From an alpha proteobacterium U9-1i (GTDB taxonomy: Bacteria > Pseudomonadota > Alphaproteobacteria > Caulobacterales > Aquidulcibacteraceae): a stretch of DNA of 64,000 nt. The position numbers were made by a program, and so were the translations under genes. Of this stretch, positions 9,349 to 18,480 are shown piece after piece. The stretch covers positions 1 through 64,000 of the forward strand of contig BBSY01000001.1 of NCBI GenBank assembly GCA_000974665.1. The letters are read 5' to 3'. The notes below the pieces were generated by a model. The model was not told where the DNA came from, searched no databases, and saw only the letters and a program-made list of their open reading frames with translations. The stretch's first letter is position 1. Every line of letters begins with the position of its first letter.

Positions 9349-9921
9349 ATGGCTTCGCCAATTTGGCACACGCGACGCGCGCTTTTGGGGTTCCTGGCGG
9401 CCGGCGTTAGCGCGGCTGCGGTCTCAGGCTGCGTCACCAACGAAGCCATCACGCCGACCGAGATCCCGGAATATCGCCTCGGCGCCGGCGACGAGTTGCG
9501 CGTCATCGTGTTCGGAGAAGCCGAACTTACCGGCCCGTTTGTCGTCGGCACCCAAGGCTCGATCGCCTACCCGCTGATCGGTGAAGTGCAGGCCGCCGGC
9601 CTCACCCCGCTCGAACTCGCCGCTCGACTGCGCGAGGGATTGTCGCAATTCCTGCGCAACCCCAATGTCAGCGTTGAAGTCGCGAATTATCGCCCGTTCT
9701 TTATCCTGGGTGAGGTCACGCGCCCGGGCAGCTACCCCTATTCGCCGAACCTAACCGTGCAAAACGCCGTCGCAACCGCGGGTGGCTTCACCTATCGCGC
9801 GAACCGCAATCGCGTTTACATCAAGCACGCTAACGAAGCTCAGGAACGCCCATACGACCTGACCTCCGGTCTGCCGGTCCTGCCCGGCGACACCCTGCGC
9901 ATTGGCGAGCGTCTGTTCTGA
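9349..9921 (+). CDS. short polysaccharide export (OPX/Wza-like) lipoprotein
   Basis: 190 residues. The N-terminal signal ends in a lipobox (VSGC, Cys28), so it is probably a lipoprotein. YRLGAGDELRVIVFGE followed by ISYPLIGEVQ-like sequence is the polysaccharide export (PES) domain, and FFILGEVTRPGSYPYSPNLT begins one SLBB domain. The protein stops soon after (LPGDTLRIGERLF). It lacks the extra SLBB repeat and the C-terminal amphipathic helix with which full Wza spans the outer membrane. GGAG stands seven bases before the ATG. It should work with the Wzc-type kinase encoded next and needs another protein to cross the outer membrane. Confidence 0.9.
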   Translation: MASPIWHTRRALLGFLAAGVSAAAVSGCVTNEAITPTEIPEYRLGAGDELRVIVFGEAELTGPFVVGTQGSIAYPLIGEVQAAGLTPLELAARLREGLSQFLRNPNVSVEVANYRPFFILGEVTRPGSYPYSPNLTVQNAVATAGGFTYRANRNRVYIKHANEAQERPYDLTSGLPVLPGDTLRIGERLF

Positions 9922-10073
9922 CACAGGGCGGCGCGGAATGTGCAGTGCGACGTAGAGGACAGGACAGCTCCAAAAGCCCTGTGCTAGTCTGACCGCGAGG
10001 GGACGCCTTTTTCGGGCTCGTGGTTGGATAAGCGCTGGGCTGGCGCGGTCCGAACCATGGCCGGTGCGAACCT

Positions 10074-12209
10074 ATGAATATGATGAACCAAGAACCGCCG
10101 CAAAACCCGTCAGGGCAGCCCACTGGGCCGCAGGGCCTTGCGGATTTGTTTGGCATCGACGCCGCGCTCGGCATGTTGCGCCGTCGCTTTCTGGTTATGG
10201 CGATGGTCGGTGTCGCCGCCGCTGGCGCCTTGTTCACTTTCTTGATGCTCGGCACGCCGGTTTACCAGGCAACCGCGCTTGTCATGATCAATCCGCGCCA
10301 AGAGCGCGTTTTGCGTGGCGAGGACATCGTCGGCCAATTGCCCCGCGATTCATCGGCCATCGATTCCGAAATCGAATTGATGCGTTCGTCCACCTTGATG
10401 ACCGAACTCGCGGACGCGCTGACGCAGATCGATCGCGCCGCCGGCGGTCCAGCGGTCGAAACAGAAACTGCGGGTGAGCTGACCAGCGAAATCAGCGTGC
10501 GCCGCCGTGGGCTCACCTACGTTATCGAAATTTCGGCGAACTCGGAGGATCCGAGCCGCGCCCAATTGATCGCCAACACCTACGCCGACGTCTACATCGC
10601 CAGCCAAGTCAATTCGCGCATCGACACGGCCCAACGCGCCAATTCTTGGCTCGGCCGTCGTCTATCGGAGTTGCGTGAAGACGTGCAGCGCAAAGAGAGC
10701 GCCGCCGAGACGTTCCGCATCGGCGCCGGCTTGATGTCGGCGGGCGGCACCGCACTGGCGGAATCGCAGATCACCGAAATTCAATCGCAAATGCTTCGCG
10801 CCGAAGCCGATCTCGGCGCCGCCGAAGCGCGCTATCGCCAAGCTCAACAGGTCGTGACCTCCGGTGGTTCGCTCGAATCCGTCGGGAGCGTCCTCAACAA
10901 CGAAGAAATCCGCCAATTGCGCGGCCGTCTCGCTGACATCGCCCGCCGTCAAGCGGACCTCGAAACCCGCTATCTTGAAACACACCCCGCCGTTCAAGCC
11001 GTGCGCTCGGAACGCGCCGACATGGAACAGCAAGTTCGCGAAGCGACGCAGCGCGTGCTTGCCGGTCTGGCGGACGATGTGAACGTCGCCCGCGCGCGTC
11101 TCAGCACGCTGCGCGGTTCGATGTCCGCGGCCACGGGCGAACTGGGAACCAATTCCAACGCGAGCGTACGCTTGCGCGAGCTTGAACGCGAAGCTGCCGC
11201 CAGCCGCGAAGTCTATGAGAGCTACCTCCAGCGCTATCAGGAGATCGCCGATCAGGATCAGCTCAACACCTCGGACGCGCGCTTGCTCTCCTACGCCACC
11301 GAGCCGCACTCGCCGTCGTCGCCAAAGCTGCGCGTCGCGCTGGCGCTCGCCATTGCGCTTGGACTTGTGCTCGGCATCGGCGCCGGCGTGGCGGTCGAAA
11401 TTCTCGATCGCTCGGTAAAGAACGCTGACGAGCTGGAAGCCAAGACGGGCGTACCGGCGATCGCTTCGATTCCCACAATTTCCAAGCGGATGCTGCGCCA
11501 GATGGCGCCGGCGGACCGCCATCCAGCGGGCTATCTTGTCGCGCGCCCAATGTCGGCGTTCACCGAAGCCCTGCGGGTGCTGCGCACAGTGATCGTCTAC
11601 TCCAAGCTCGATCTCACGTCCAAAGTCGTCGCCATCACGTCGGCCTTGCCGGACGAAGGCAAGACGACAATCTCGGCTTGTTTGGCGCGGGTCGCGGCTA
11701 TGTCTGGTCAACGCGTGGTCGTTGTCGATTGCGACTTGCGCAAGCAAAGCATCAACGACGTTCTCGACGTCGAAAGCGACGTCGGAATCCTGCAGGTGCT
11801 GGCGGGTGAAGCGCCGTGGCGCGCCGCGATCATTCGTGACGAAGCCACCGATGCGCACATCCTGCCCGTTGCCACGTCTGGTTTCACGCCGCGCGACGTG
11901 TTCGGCTCGGAGGCCATGAAGGCGCTGCTCACCGAGCTGCGCGCGAATTACGACCTGGTCGTGCTCGATTGCGCGCCGATCCTGGCGATCGCCGAAACCC
12001 GCATCGTCGTGCAGCATGCCGACGCCGTGGTGCTCGTCGCGCGCGCTGGCCGTTCAGCGACGGGCGCGGTACGCTCAGCCATTGCCCAAACAGAAGCTGC
12101 GGGCGGAAAAGTGTTGGGCGTCGCGCTGAATTGCGTGCTGCCGCATTGGCAGTCTTACAGTGACTCCCTCTACTTCTACGATTCCAAGTCCTATTACAGC
12201 GTCGGCTGA
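10074..12209 (+). CDS. Wzc/ExoP-type polysaccharide co-polymerase and tyrosine autokinase
   Basis: 711 residues with the full bacterial tyrosine kinase layout. A Wzz domain has one membrane segment near residues 40-60 and a long periplasmic coiled-coil stretch; a second membrane segment lies around residue 425; the cytoplasmic BY-kinase follows. Walker A is SALPDEGKTT (about 523-532), Walker A' is VVVVDCDLRKQS, and Walker B is LVVLDCAPILAI near 627. The C-terminal 17 residues hold a tyrosine cluster (SLYFYDSKSYYSVG), the autophosphorylation tail. It controls polymer length and export with the OPX protein. The next gene starts 16 bases after its stop. Confidence 0.93.
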   Translation: MNMMNQEPPQNPSGQPTGPQGLADLFGIDAALGMLRRRFLVMAMVGVAAAGALFTFLMLGTPVYQATALVMINPRQERVLRGEDIVGQLPRDSSAIDSEIELMRSSTLMTELADALTQIDRAAGGPAVETETAGELTSEISVRRRGLTYVIEISANSEDPSRAQLIANTYADVYIASQVNSRIDTAQRANSWLGRRLSELREDVQRKESAAETFRIGAGLMSAGGTALAESQITEIQSQMLRAEADLGAAEARYRQAQQVVTSGGSLESVGSVLNNEEIRQLRGRLADIARRQADLETRYLETHPAVQAVRSERADMEQQVREATQRVLAGLADDVNVARARLSTLRGSMSAATGELGTNSNASVRLRELEREAAASREVYESYLQRYQEIADQDQLNTSDARLLSYATEPHSPSSPKLRVALALAIALGLVLGIGAGVAVEILDRSVKNADELEAKTGVPAIASIPTISKRMLRQMAPADRHPAGYLVARPMSAFTEALRVLRTVIVYSKLDLTSKVVAITSALPDEGKTTISACLARVAAMSGQRVVVVDCDLRKQSINDVLDVESDVGILQVLAGEAPWRAAIIRDEATDAHILPVATSGFTPRDVFGSEAMKALLTELRANYDLVVLDCAPILAIAETRIVVQHADAVVLVARAGRSATGAVRSAIAQTEAAGGKVLGVALNCVLPHWQSYSDSLYFYDSKSYYSVG

Positions 12210-12225
12210 GCGGGGGGCGCGCACG

Positions 12226-13359
12226 ATGCGCGTCGCCTACTTTGCCCACGAACTGTCGGACCCAGCCGTCAGCAAGCGCGTGCGCTTGCTGCGCCTCGCT
12301 GGTTGTGACGTCGAATTGTTGGGGTTCGAGCGCGCACGCTTTGGCGACGCACTCGCGCCGCAGCGCCACGTACTGGGCCGCACCGAAAGCGGCAAATTCC
12401 TGCAACGTATTCTTGCAGTCATTCGCGCCTTGCCATTGGCGCATCGGCTCCGCGATGTGTGGGGCTCAACCAACGTCATCATCGCCCGCAACCTCGAAAT
12501 GTTGGCGTTGGTGATGCTGCTGACGCATGTCCGCGGCGATCGTCGGCGCGTCGTTTATGAATGCCTCGACATTCACCGCTTGATGATCGCCGACGGCCCG
12601 TTCAGCGACCTTCTCCGGTGGATCGAACGCTTGTGCTTAGCGCGCACCTCGCTTGTGCTGACGAGTTCACCTGCGTTCGAGGAAAAGCACTTCCGTAATC
12701 GTCAGAAGTTCGCCGGCGAAGTGATGATCGTCGAGAACAAGGTGCTGGCGTTCGACGAGCCGCCGGCTCGCATCGTCGCGCTGCCCGCCATCCCACCGTG
12801 GCGCATCGCCTGGTGCGGCGTTCTTCGTTGCCGCAAGAGTTTCGATATCCTTGACAGCGTGTCGCGCCAACTCGATGGCGGGCTGATCGTCGATTTGTGG
12901 GGCGTGCCTGCGCTTGATCAGATTCCGAACTTCCAAGCGCGAGTGGATGCGAATCCACACCTAAACTTCCACGGCCGCTATCAGCCCGACGATCTGGCCA
13001 AGATCTATGGCGGCGCGCATTTCGTTTGGGCGATCGACTATTACGAGGCCGGCGGCAATTCCGACTGGCTGCTCCCGAACCGGCTTTATGAGGGGTTGCG
13101 CTTCGCCGGCGTGCCGATCGCGCTGATCGGCACCGAGACCGCACGCTGGCTCACCAGCCGGTGCTTGGGCGTCACGCTCGGCGAACCGCTAGCGGCTGAA
13201 CTTTTCCAACATTTGAAAACGTTGCCCGCGTGGCGCCACGCGCATATGCGCGAAGCCGTCACGCGCTCTGATCCACGCGACATCGCGTTTACGCTGCCCG
13301 AATGCCGCGAGATTGCGCGGCGCTTGCTCGGCGTTCCAGTTGCGGCCAACGCCGCATGA
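12226..13359 (+). CDS. GT-B fold glycosyltransferase
   Basis: 377 residues beginning MRVAYFAHELSDPAVSKRVR. The start at 12226 is the first that yields this Rossmann-like opening and comes 16 bases after the co-polymerase gene. NVIIARNLEMLALV and VVYECLDIHRLM mark the first domain. GAHFVWAIDYY...GGNSDWLLPNRLYEGLRFAGVPIA marks the second, where the donor-binding Glu of GT4-like enzymes normally lies. It is likely a glycosyltransferase for the repeat unit. It overlaps the next gene by four bases. Confidence 0.8.
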   Translation: MRVAYFAHELSDPAVSKRVRLLRLAGCDVELLGFERARFGDALAPQRHVLGRTESGKFLQRILAVIRALPLAHRLRDVWGSTNVIIARNLEMLALVMLLTHVRGDRRRVVYECLDIHRLMIADGPFSDLLRWIERLCLARTSLVLTSSPAFEEKHFRNRQKFAGEVMIVENKVLAFDEPPARIVALPAIPPWRIAWCGVLRCRKSFDILDSVSRQLDGGLIVDLWGVPALDQIPNFQARVDANPHLNFHGRYQPDDLAKIYGGAHFVWAIDYYEAGGNSDWLLPNRLYEGLRFAGVPIALIGTETARWLTSRCLGVTLGEPLAAELFQHLKTLPAWRHAHMREAVTRSDPRDIAFTLPECREIARRLLGVPVAANAA

Positions 13360-14342
13360 GCGTCCTCGTCGTCATCCCTTGCCTCAACGAAGAAGCATAT
13401 CTACCCGGCCTGCTCGCGCAGCTGAGCGCCGACGACAACGTTGCGCGCATCGTTGTCGCCGACGGCGGCTCCACGGATCGCAGCGCCGAGATCGTGCGTC
13501 GCGCCGCCGAGGCCGACGCTCGTATCGTGCTGCTGCACAATCCAGCGCGCATCCAATCCGCCGGCGTCAATCTCGCAATCAAAACACACGGTGGCGAGGC
13601 TGCGTTCTTCGTTCGCGTTGACGCTCACGCGGGCTATCCCTCGAATTTCATCGCTACATTGCTTGCCGCGCAGAGCGAAACCAACGCCGATAGCGTCACC
13701 GTCTCGATGCGTGCGGTTGCGCGGTTGGGGGCGTGCTTTCAGCACGCCGCGTCCGCGGCGCAGAATAGCGCGCTGGGCGCGGGCGGTTCGGCGCATCGCA
13801 GCGGCGGTGCGCGCCGTTGGGTCGATCACGGCCACCACGCGCTCTTCCGCACCTCAACGTTCGTCGGCGTTGGCGGTTACGACGAACGCTTCAGCCACAA
13901 TGAGGATGCGGAACTGGATCTCCGCATCGTGCAAAGCGGCGCCAAGATCCTCCTCGCGGCGGACATCCTGATTGATTATTACCCACGCAAAACGCCTTCG
14001 GCTCTCGCGCGCCAATATTTCAATTTCGGCCATGGCCGCGCGCGAACAACGCGCAAACACGACGTCGCCCTCAAGGCGCGCCAACTCGCTCCAGCGATGA
14101 TCGCCCCAGTGATCGCACTCGCGGCGTTTGCGCCGATCTCTGTGTGGTTTGCTGCGCCCATGCTCAGCTGGCTCGGGCTTTGCCTCGGCTACGGCGCGAT
14201 TTTGGGGCTTCGCGAACGCAATTCTTGCGCCGCCGGCGCGGGAATAGCCGCCGCAATCATGCACGCGGCGTGGTCCCTTGGTTTTATCGTGGGGCTAACC
14301 TCAGCACGGCGCGACGCGGTTCATTCCTCGGCCAACGCGTAA
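13356..14342 (+). CDS. GT2 family glycosyltransferase, ExoA-like
   Basis: 328 residues. MSVLVVIPCLNEEAYLPGLL, VVADGGSTDRSAEIV, NPARIQSAGVNLAI and VRVDAHAGYP are the ExoA succinoglycan glucosyltransferase pattern. GGYDERFSHNEDAELDLRI gives the ED acceptor motif. The C-terminus has two to three hydrophobic segments that would hold it to the inner membrane. Its ATG overlaps the preceding stop (ATGA), so it is co-translated with the GT-B enzyme. Its 3' end overlaps the convergent GH16 gene by 22 bases. Confidence 0.86.
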   Translation: MSVLVVIPCLNEEAYLPGLLAQLSADDNVARIVVADGGSTDRSAEIVRRAAEADARIVLLHNPARIQSAGVNLAIKTHGGEAAFFVRVDAHAGYPSNFIATLLAAQSETNADSVTVSMRAVARLGACFQHAASAAQNSALGAGGSAHRSGGARRWVDHGHHALFRTSTFVGVGGYDERFSHNEDAELDLRIVQSGAKILLAADILIDYYPRKTPSALARQYFNFGHGRARTTRKHDVALKARQLAPAMIAPVIALAAFAPISVWFAAPMLSWLGLCLGYGAILGLRERNSCAAGAGIAAAIMHAAWSLGFIVGLTSARRDAVHSSANA

Positions 14343-15163
14343 GCGCGCACGTAATCCACTTCCATGATCACTGGGAACGGCGTGCGCCGATTGGGCGAGC
14401 CCGCCCACGCTCCGCCGATCGCTAGGTTCACCAGCATGTACATCGGTTGGTGCATGTCACCTGGCGTTGCGCGGCGCCGCACTTCGAAGCCGTCGATGAA
14501 CCAAGTCACCTGCTCACGCGTCCACAAGACGCCGTATGTGTGAAAGGCGGATGTCGCGGTGGGCACATTAATCGCTTGCACGCCGCCGTCATTTCCCTCG
14601 TTCGTCTTGAGGCCGACATACACGGTCGTCGGATCGCGGCCGAGATGTTCAAGCACATCGATCTCCGGCGGCCACGACCCATCCGCCGGCAACAACCAGA
14701 ACGCCGGCCACATGCCCGCGCCCTCGGGCAAGCGCGCACGCATTTCGAAATAGCCATAGGTCTGGCTAAAGCTCTGGCGCGTGTTGATGAGGCCCGACGC
14801 GTAGCGATAGTTCCACATCCGCCGCGCGATCCGTCGCGGAACGCGTGCCGCCTTGATGCGCAGCACACCCTGGCGAATTTCGAACGGCTCAAAGCCCAGT
14901 GGTACTTGTCCGGTACCGGTGAAACCTGGCTCTACATAAAGCTGAAGCTCACGGTTGGAGGTGAGCGTTCGGTTGGCGATGCCGTCATAGCCAAACGTCG
15001 TGGACCATACGCCGGTGTCGCCGTGGCGCAGCCGTAGCCGATCAAACTGATCCTCAAAGGTAAGGCGCAACGCGCCGCGCGCAGATGCGGCTTGCTGTGC
15101 GTGGGCCACGCCAGCACCGCACGCGAGCGCCAAGCACAACGTCAAAATCCAACGGCGGATCAT
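14321..15163 (-). CDS. secreted GH16 family glycoside hydrolase
   Basis: 280 residues: signal peptide (residues 1-23, ending GVAHAQ) and one GH16 jelly-roll domain. The catalytic motif PEIDVLEH (Glu167 nucleophile, Asp169, Glu172 acid/base) is intact, and GYFEMRARLPEGAGMWPAFW precedes it as usual. ATG at 15163 is preferred over a GTG two codons upstream because GGGGAG lies at proper distance. Members cut beta-1,3/1,4-glucans or galactans. In ExoK-type loci the enzyme trims nascent exopolysaccharide, the most likely job here. It faces, and slightly overlaps, the ExoA-like gene. Confidence 0.9.
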   Translation of the reverse strand: MIRRWILTLCLALACGAGVAHAQQAASARGALRLTFEDQFDRLRLRHGDTGVWSTTFGYDGIANRTLTSNRELQLYVEPGFTGTGQVPLGFEPFEIRQGVLRIKAARVPRRIARRMWNYRYASGLINTRQSFSQTYGYFEMRARLPEGAGMWPAFWLLPADGSWPPEIDVLEHLGRDPTTVYVGLKTNEGNDGGVQAINVPTATSAFHTYGVLWTREQVTWFIDGFEVRRRATPGDMHQPMYMLVNLAIGGAWAGSPNRRTPFPVIMEVDYVRAYALAEE

Positions 15164-15190
15164 GCCCACTCCCCGCCCGCGCGCGTGAGC

Positions 15191-15964
15191 TTATTGCGCG
15201 CGGCGCCGTCCACCGGCTGACGCTGGCGGCTTAACAGGCAATGGAAGATCGCGGAAGCGCAGACGCAATCCTGGCCGCCACAGCTCGCCTCGATCGCGCA
15301 ATTCGCGCACGGCGCGCGTTGCGATCAGGATGTCGTGCCAGATCGACCACGACAAAGCGTAAATTTTATATGGGCCGCCGACGCTCTCTTCATCGCCATC
15401 GCCATCGCCGAGGCCGATGATGCCGGGCCGAGCGCTCAGATAATAACGTCGCGCCGTACGCAGCGCGTCAACTTCGTCCCGACGCAGCGGCCCTGGACCA
15501 ACCAAACTCATCTCGCCGCGCAGCACGTTGAACATCTGCGGCAGGCGCTCAAGAGCGCGCTGCCACTTGGCGGCGCGGCTCTCTGCATTCAGCGGGGTCG
15601 CGGTTTGCGTTCCCGGCCGCAGCATTTCGATCACCGCTTTCGGCGGCGCGAGTTGAAGACGAAACGCCTTAAACGCGTGGCTGCCATAGCCAATGCGTTC
15701 CTCGGCGACGAACAATGGCCCCGCGTGGCGGATACGCGCCGCCAGCGTGCTGACAACGAGCATCAACAGCCAAATCGGCGACGTCAAAGTCGCGACGACG
15801 AGATCGAACACGCGTTTCGGCGAACCGCCAATCAGCGACTCGTAAGAAACGATCGGCGCGTTCGCGAGATCGCGACGAAGCCCAGCTTCGAACGGCGTGC
15901 ATTCCGACTTTGGTGGCCCTGGCGGCTCTTGACCGGAGGCGCCGCGAGGCATTTGAACGAGCAT
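15191..15964 (-). CDS. degenerate phosphoglycosyl transferase (bacterial sugar transferase) homologue
   Basis: 257 residues, homologous to the monotopic sugar-transferase family. It has SPKRVFDLVVATLTSPIWLL (re-entrant helix), GPLFVAEERIGYGSHAFKAF and LPQMFNVLRGEMSLVGPGP. Key residues are gone: the KFRTM segment is FRLQL, the catalytic Asp-Glu pair before LPQ is Glu139-Arg140, the Arg of GPRP is Gly158, and GLWQV is GLGDG. It is probably not an active transferase. ATG at 15964 is chosen because AAGGGGG precedes it and family similarity begins there; codons further upstream look non-coding. It is divergent from the equally degenerate kinase-like gene. Confidence 0.82.
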   Translation of the reverse strand: MLVQMPRGASGQEPPGPPKSECTPFEAGLRRDLANAPIVSYESLIGGSPKRVFDLVVATLTSPIWLLMLVVSTLAARIRHAGPLFVAEERIGYGSHAFKAFRLQLAPPKAVIEMLRPGTQTATPLNAESRAAKWQRALERLPQMFNVLRGEMSLVGPGPLRRDEVDALRTARRYYLSARPGIIGLGDGDGDEESVGGPYKIYALSWSIWHDILIATRAVRELRDRGELWRPGLRLRFRDLPLPVKPPASAGGRRRAQ

Positions 15965-16153
15965 AAAGCCCCCTTGACCCTCATCGCCCAAAATGCGCAA
16001 AGCGAGAGCGGAATTCAACGCCTTTAGCGGACGTTTTTGAAAGGTGTGCGCGCTGTCGCGCAGGCGCCACCACTGCGATGGGCGCACCTGGGGATAAACG
16101 GTGGCGCCGCGCGGCGGATTACGCGAGAAGGCGTTCAGAAGGGGCCCCGAAAA

Positions 16154-17188
16154 GTGCACCAAGACGTGGCGATCGACACTCAACCTCTGCTGAATTTTCG
16201 TTTGCAAACGACCAGCGCGCGAGACCGCCGGAATGCGCCGACGGCCGCTTGGCCTATACGCGCCGCGCGCCGCGCCGCGCGCGCGCTGAAGCGCCAAACC
16301 CCCGTTCTTATTGCTCTTCTTGCGGTCGGCCTGCTGCTCGGCGTCGGCTATTTCATGTTGGCGCAAGCCCCCCTCGCGACCGCGCTCGGGAGCGGTGCGA
16401 GCTTTGGGCTGGCTGCTGGCGGCTTGCTGGCGCTGGCGCGTGAGCTTGGCCGCAACGCCATCGGGCTCTCGAGTTTTGGCGGTAAAAACAAGTATCCGAT
16501 CCTCGGTGCGGCGCCCGATTTGTCAGCGCAGACGCTTCGCGATCTGGCGCCAGATCAGCGCACGCCGCTCGGCTGCTTGCTGCATCAACCCGCCGCCGGC
16601 TTCGCCACTGCGTTTCGCGATCTCGAAAAAACGCTGTCAAACAAGCAATTGGTGGCGTTCGTTGGCCCCGCTCCGGAAGAAGGCGCAACCACTGCGGCGC
16701 TTGCGGTCGCGGTAACCGCCGCACAACAAGGCCGCCGCGTCATCGCCGTTGATTGCGATCTCGGCCGCCGTTCCCTCACCCGCGCCATCGAGGCTGATCC
16801 GGAACGCGGCGTAGCCGACGCAGTGGCAGCGCCTGAGAGCTGGCGCGACTTCCTGACGCAAGAAGCGGAGTCCGGGCTGGATGTGCTGCCGGCAGGGCGC
16901 ACGCGCAATGTTTGGCGCAGCCCCTTTGACGGGCCGGGCTTCGAGACCCTGATGGACAAGCTGCGTGAGGATTACGACCTGATCGTGCTGGATTGCCCGC
17001 CAACCCTGAACGCGGATGGCGCCATCGTCGCCCGCAGCGCCGACAGGTGCGTGATCGTGACGACCTGGGACGAGACCCCTATCGGCGCGCTCAACGACGC
17101 GCTGCGGGCCCTGGGCCGCTCCGGCCCCGAACATACATCGGTGTTCGTGAACCGCGTGCCGTCGCGCTACGCGCTGGCGCGGTCGTAA
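16154..17188 (+). CDS. Wzc-like BY-kinase homologue lacking the Walker A lysine
   Basis: About 344 residues (GTG at 16154 chosen for AGAAGGGG upstream; TTG at 16037 and GTG at 16166 are alternatives). Two hydrophobic segments lie close together (VLIALLAVGLLLGVGYFML and a Gly/Ala-rich one), with no periplasmic coiled-coil loop between them. The kinase-like domain keeps Walker A' (VIAVDCDLGRRSL) and Walker B (LIVLDCPPTL). Walker A reads APEEGATT, with Ala178 in place of the essential Lys seen in the paralogue encoded at 10074. There is no tyrosine-rich tail. It may be a regulatory partner rather than a kinase. It converges on the Hsp70-like gene with 22 bases of overlap. Confidence 0.78.
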   Translation: MHQDVAIDTQPLLNFRLQTTSARDRRNAPTAAWPIRAARRAARALKRQTPVLIALLAVGLLLGVGYFMLAQAPLATALGSGASFGLAAGGLLALARELGRNAIGLSSFGGKNKYPILGAAPDLSAQTLRDLAPDQRTPLGCLLHQPAAGFATAFRDLEKTLSNKQLVAFVGPAPEEGATTAALAVAVTAAQQGRRVIAVDCDLGRRSLTRAIEADPERGVADAVAAPESWRDFLTQEAESGLDVLPAGRTRNVWRSPFDGPGFETLMDKLREDYDLIVLDCPPTLNADGAIVARSADRCVIVTTWDETPIGALNDALRALGRSGPEHTSVFVNRVPSRYALARS

Positions 17189-18480
17189 GCGGCGAGCATC
17201 GCCTCCGGCGCCAGCGCACCACCTATCGCCACCGCGAGTTGCGGGAACACCGGCGCGAGATTGCCGCCGAACGCCGCGGCGTTCGCCCAATCCGGTATCG
17301 ACGGCCGAGCAACGACTTTGACGCCGCCGCCAGGTGCTGATGATTTGATCAAAGCCTGAATGAATGGCGCGGGCGCGCCGCCGCCAACCGCGACGGCGAC
17401 GATGTGCTTCTGCTTGTCCGCACGCGCGCGATCGCGCAGCGCCTTCAGCGCGCCGAGATAGGCGCGCGTCAGGTCGTTCTGAAATTGCTTGAACCCCTTG
17501 TCGCGCTCGAAATCTTTGAGCGACAGATTGATCACGCGCGCGCCGAACCGGAACACGCCGCGTCCGGTCGCGAACAAGCTCTCTTTCAAATCGCGAACAT
17601 TCGGCCCCATCGCCGCCCAAAGCTCTTGTTGCTGCGCGACGCTCTTCAGGTTTGGGCTCGCGGCCAATGCTTGATTGAGCAGCACGCGATCCATGAAATC
17701 GCCCGCTTGCGCCAAGGTCACGCGGGCTTCATGCAGCTCGGCTGAGCCGGCCAGCGCCGCGATATCCGTTGTACCGGCGCCGACATCCACAACGATCACG
17801 TGAGTTGCGCGATCCGCCAAGCTGACAGCACTGCACGCCGCCGCGGCGGTTGCCTCGTACACCATATCCATCCGCCACGTGGCGGCGGCGACATCATCAC
17901 GCGCCCCTGCAAGCGCCGCGCGCGCCGACGCTGCAGCGACGCGATTTTCCGCTATTTTTAGAGCGTTTCCGACGACACGCGCTTCGCCGAACAGGCGCTC
18001 GATCACACGGTGCGCGGCGATTCGATCGTCACGCCATGCAGGTGATGCGTAGCGCCAAGCATTCACGGCGCCCACCACCGGATCGGAAGCAACAGCGCGC
18101 TCCACCGCCCCCATCAGGAACGCCAAGTAGAGAACAACCAGGTCGCGCTGCTGTAGCGCGCGTTCAGGATCAATCGACGCGGGCGCGCGCGCCGACAAGG
18201 CGCGTTCTAGGTCGGGCGCTGACAGAATTGTCTTGAACGATCGCAGCGCTTGGCGTTTCCCACCTGCTTCAGCCGCGGCGGAAATCGCCGCCGCGCCGAA
18301 CAGGATTTCGTCGCCGGCGATGAACACTGCGCTGTCGAGAAGGAATGGATTGCCGCCACCAAGGGCATTCAGCATCAGGGGACGAATTTTTGCTGCGTCG
18401 AAATCAGTCCATGCGCCCGCAGGCGCTGCCGCGGCCTTTGAGAACGCAGTCCCAAAATCGATGCAAACAGTCCAGTTCAT
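17167..18480 (-). CDS. Hsp70-like ATPase domain protein without substrate-binding domain
   Basis: 437 residues with the actin/Hsp70 ATPase layout: phosphate-1 IDFGTAFSK (7-15), phosphate-2 VIVVDVGAGTTDI (228-240) and the adenosine motif VAVGGGAPAPFI (363-374). It ends shortly after the nucleotide-binding domain, so there is no beta-sandwich or lid for client peptides, unlike DnaK (about 630-640 residues). Its ATG overlaps the stop of the upstream GrpE-like gene (ATGA). The function is unknown; it could be a nucleotide-dependent switch acting on polysaccharide machinery or an unrelated chaperone-like factor. Confidence 0.8.
   Translation of the reverse strand: MNWTVCIDFGTAFSKAAAAPAGAWTDFDAAKIRPLMLNALGGGNPFLLDSAVFIAGDEILFGAAAISAAAEAGGKRQALRSFKTILSAPDLERALSARAPASIDPERALQQRDLVVLYLAFLMGAVERAVASDPVVGAVNAWRYASPAWRDDRIAAHRVIERLFGEARVVGNALKIAENRVAAASARAALAGARDDVAAATWRMDMVYEATAAAACSAVSLADRATHVIVVDVGAGTTDIAALAGSAELHEARVTLAQAGDFMDRVLLNQALAASPNLKSVAQQQELWAAMGPNVRDLKESLFATGRGVFRFGARVINLSLKDFERDKGFKQFQNDLTRAYLGALKALRDRARADKQKHIVAVAVGGGAPAPFIQALIKSSAPGGGVKVVARPSIPDWANAAAFGGNLAPVFPQLAVAIGGALAPEAMLAAYDRASA

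Noticed and set aside
10662-12017. Long minus-strand open frame (451 codons) opposite the Wzc-type kinase gene
   Set aside because: Composition is His/Arg/Asp-rich without any domain; it is the mirror of a well-supported coding frame in GC-rich DNA.
16037-16153. N-terminal extension of the kinase-like gene from TTG 16037
   Set aside because: Residues encoded there have no family character and no ribosome site; GTG 16154 is better placed, though not proven.
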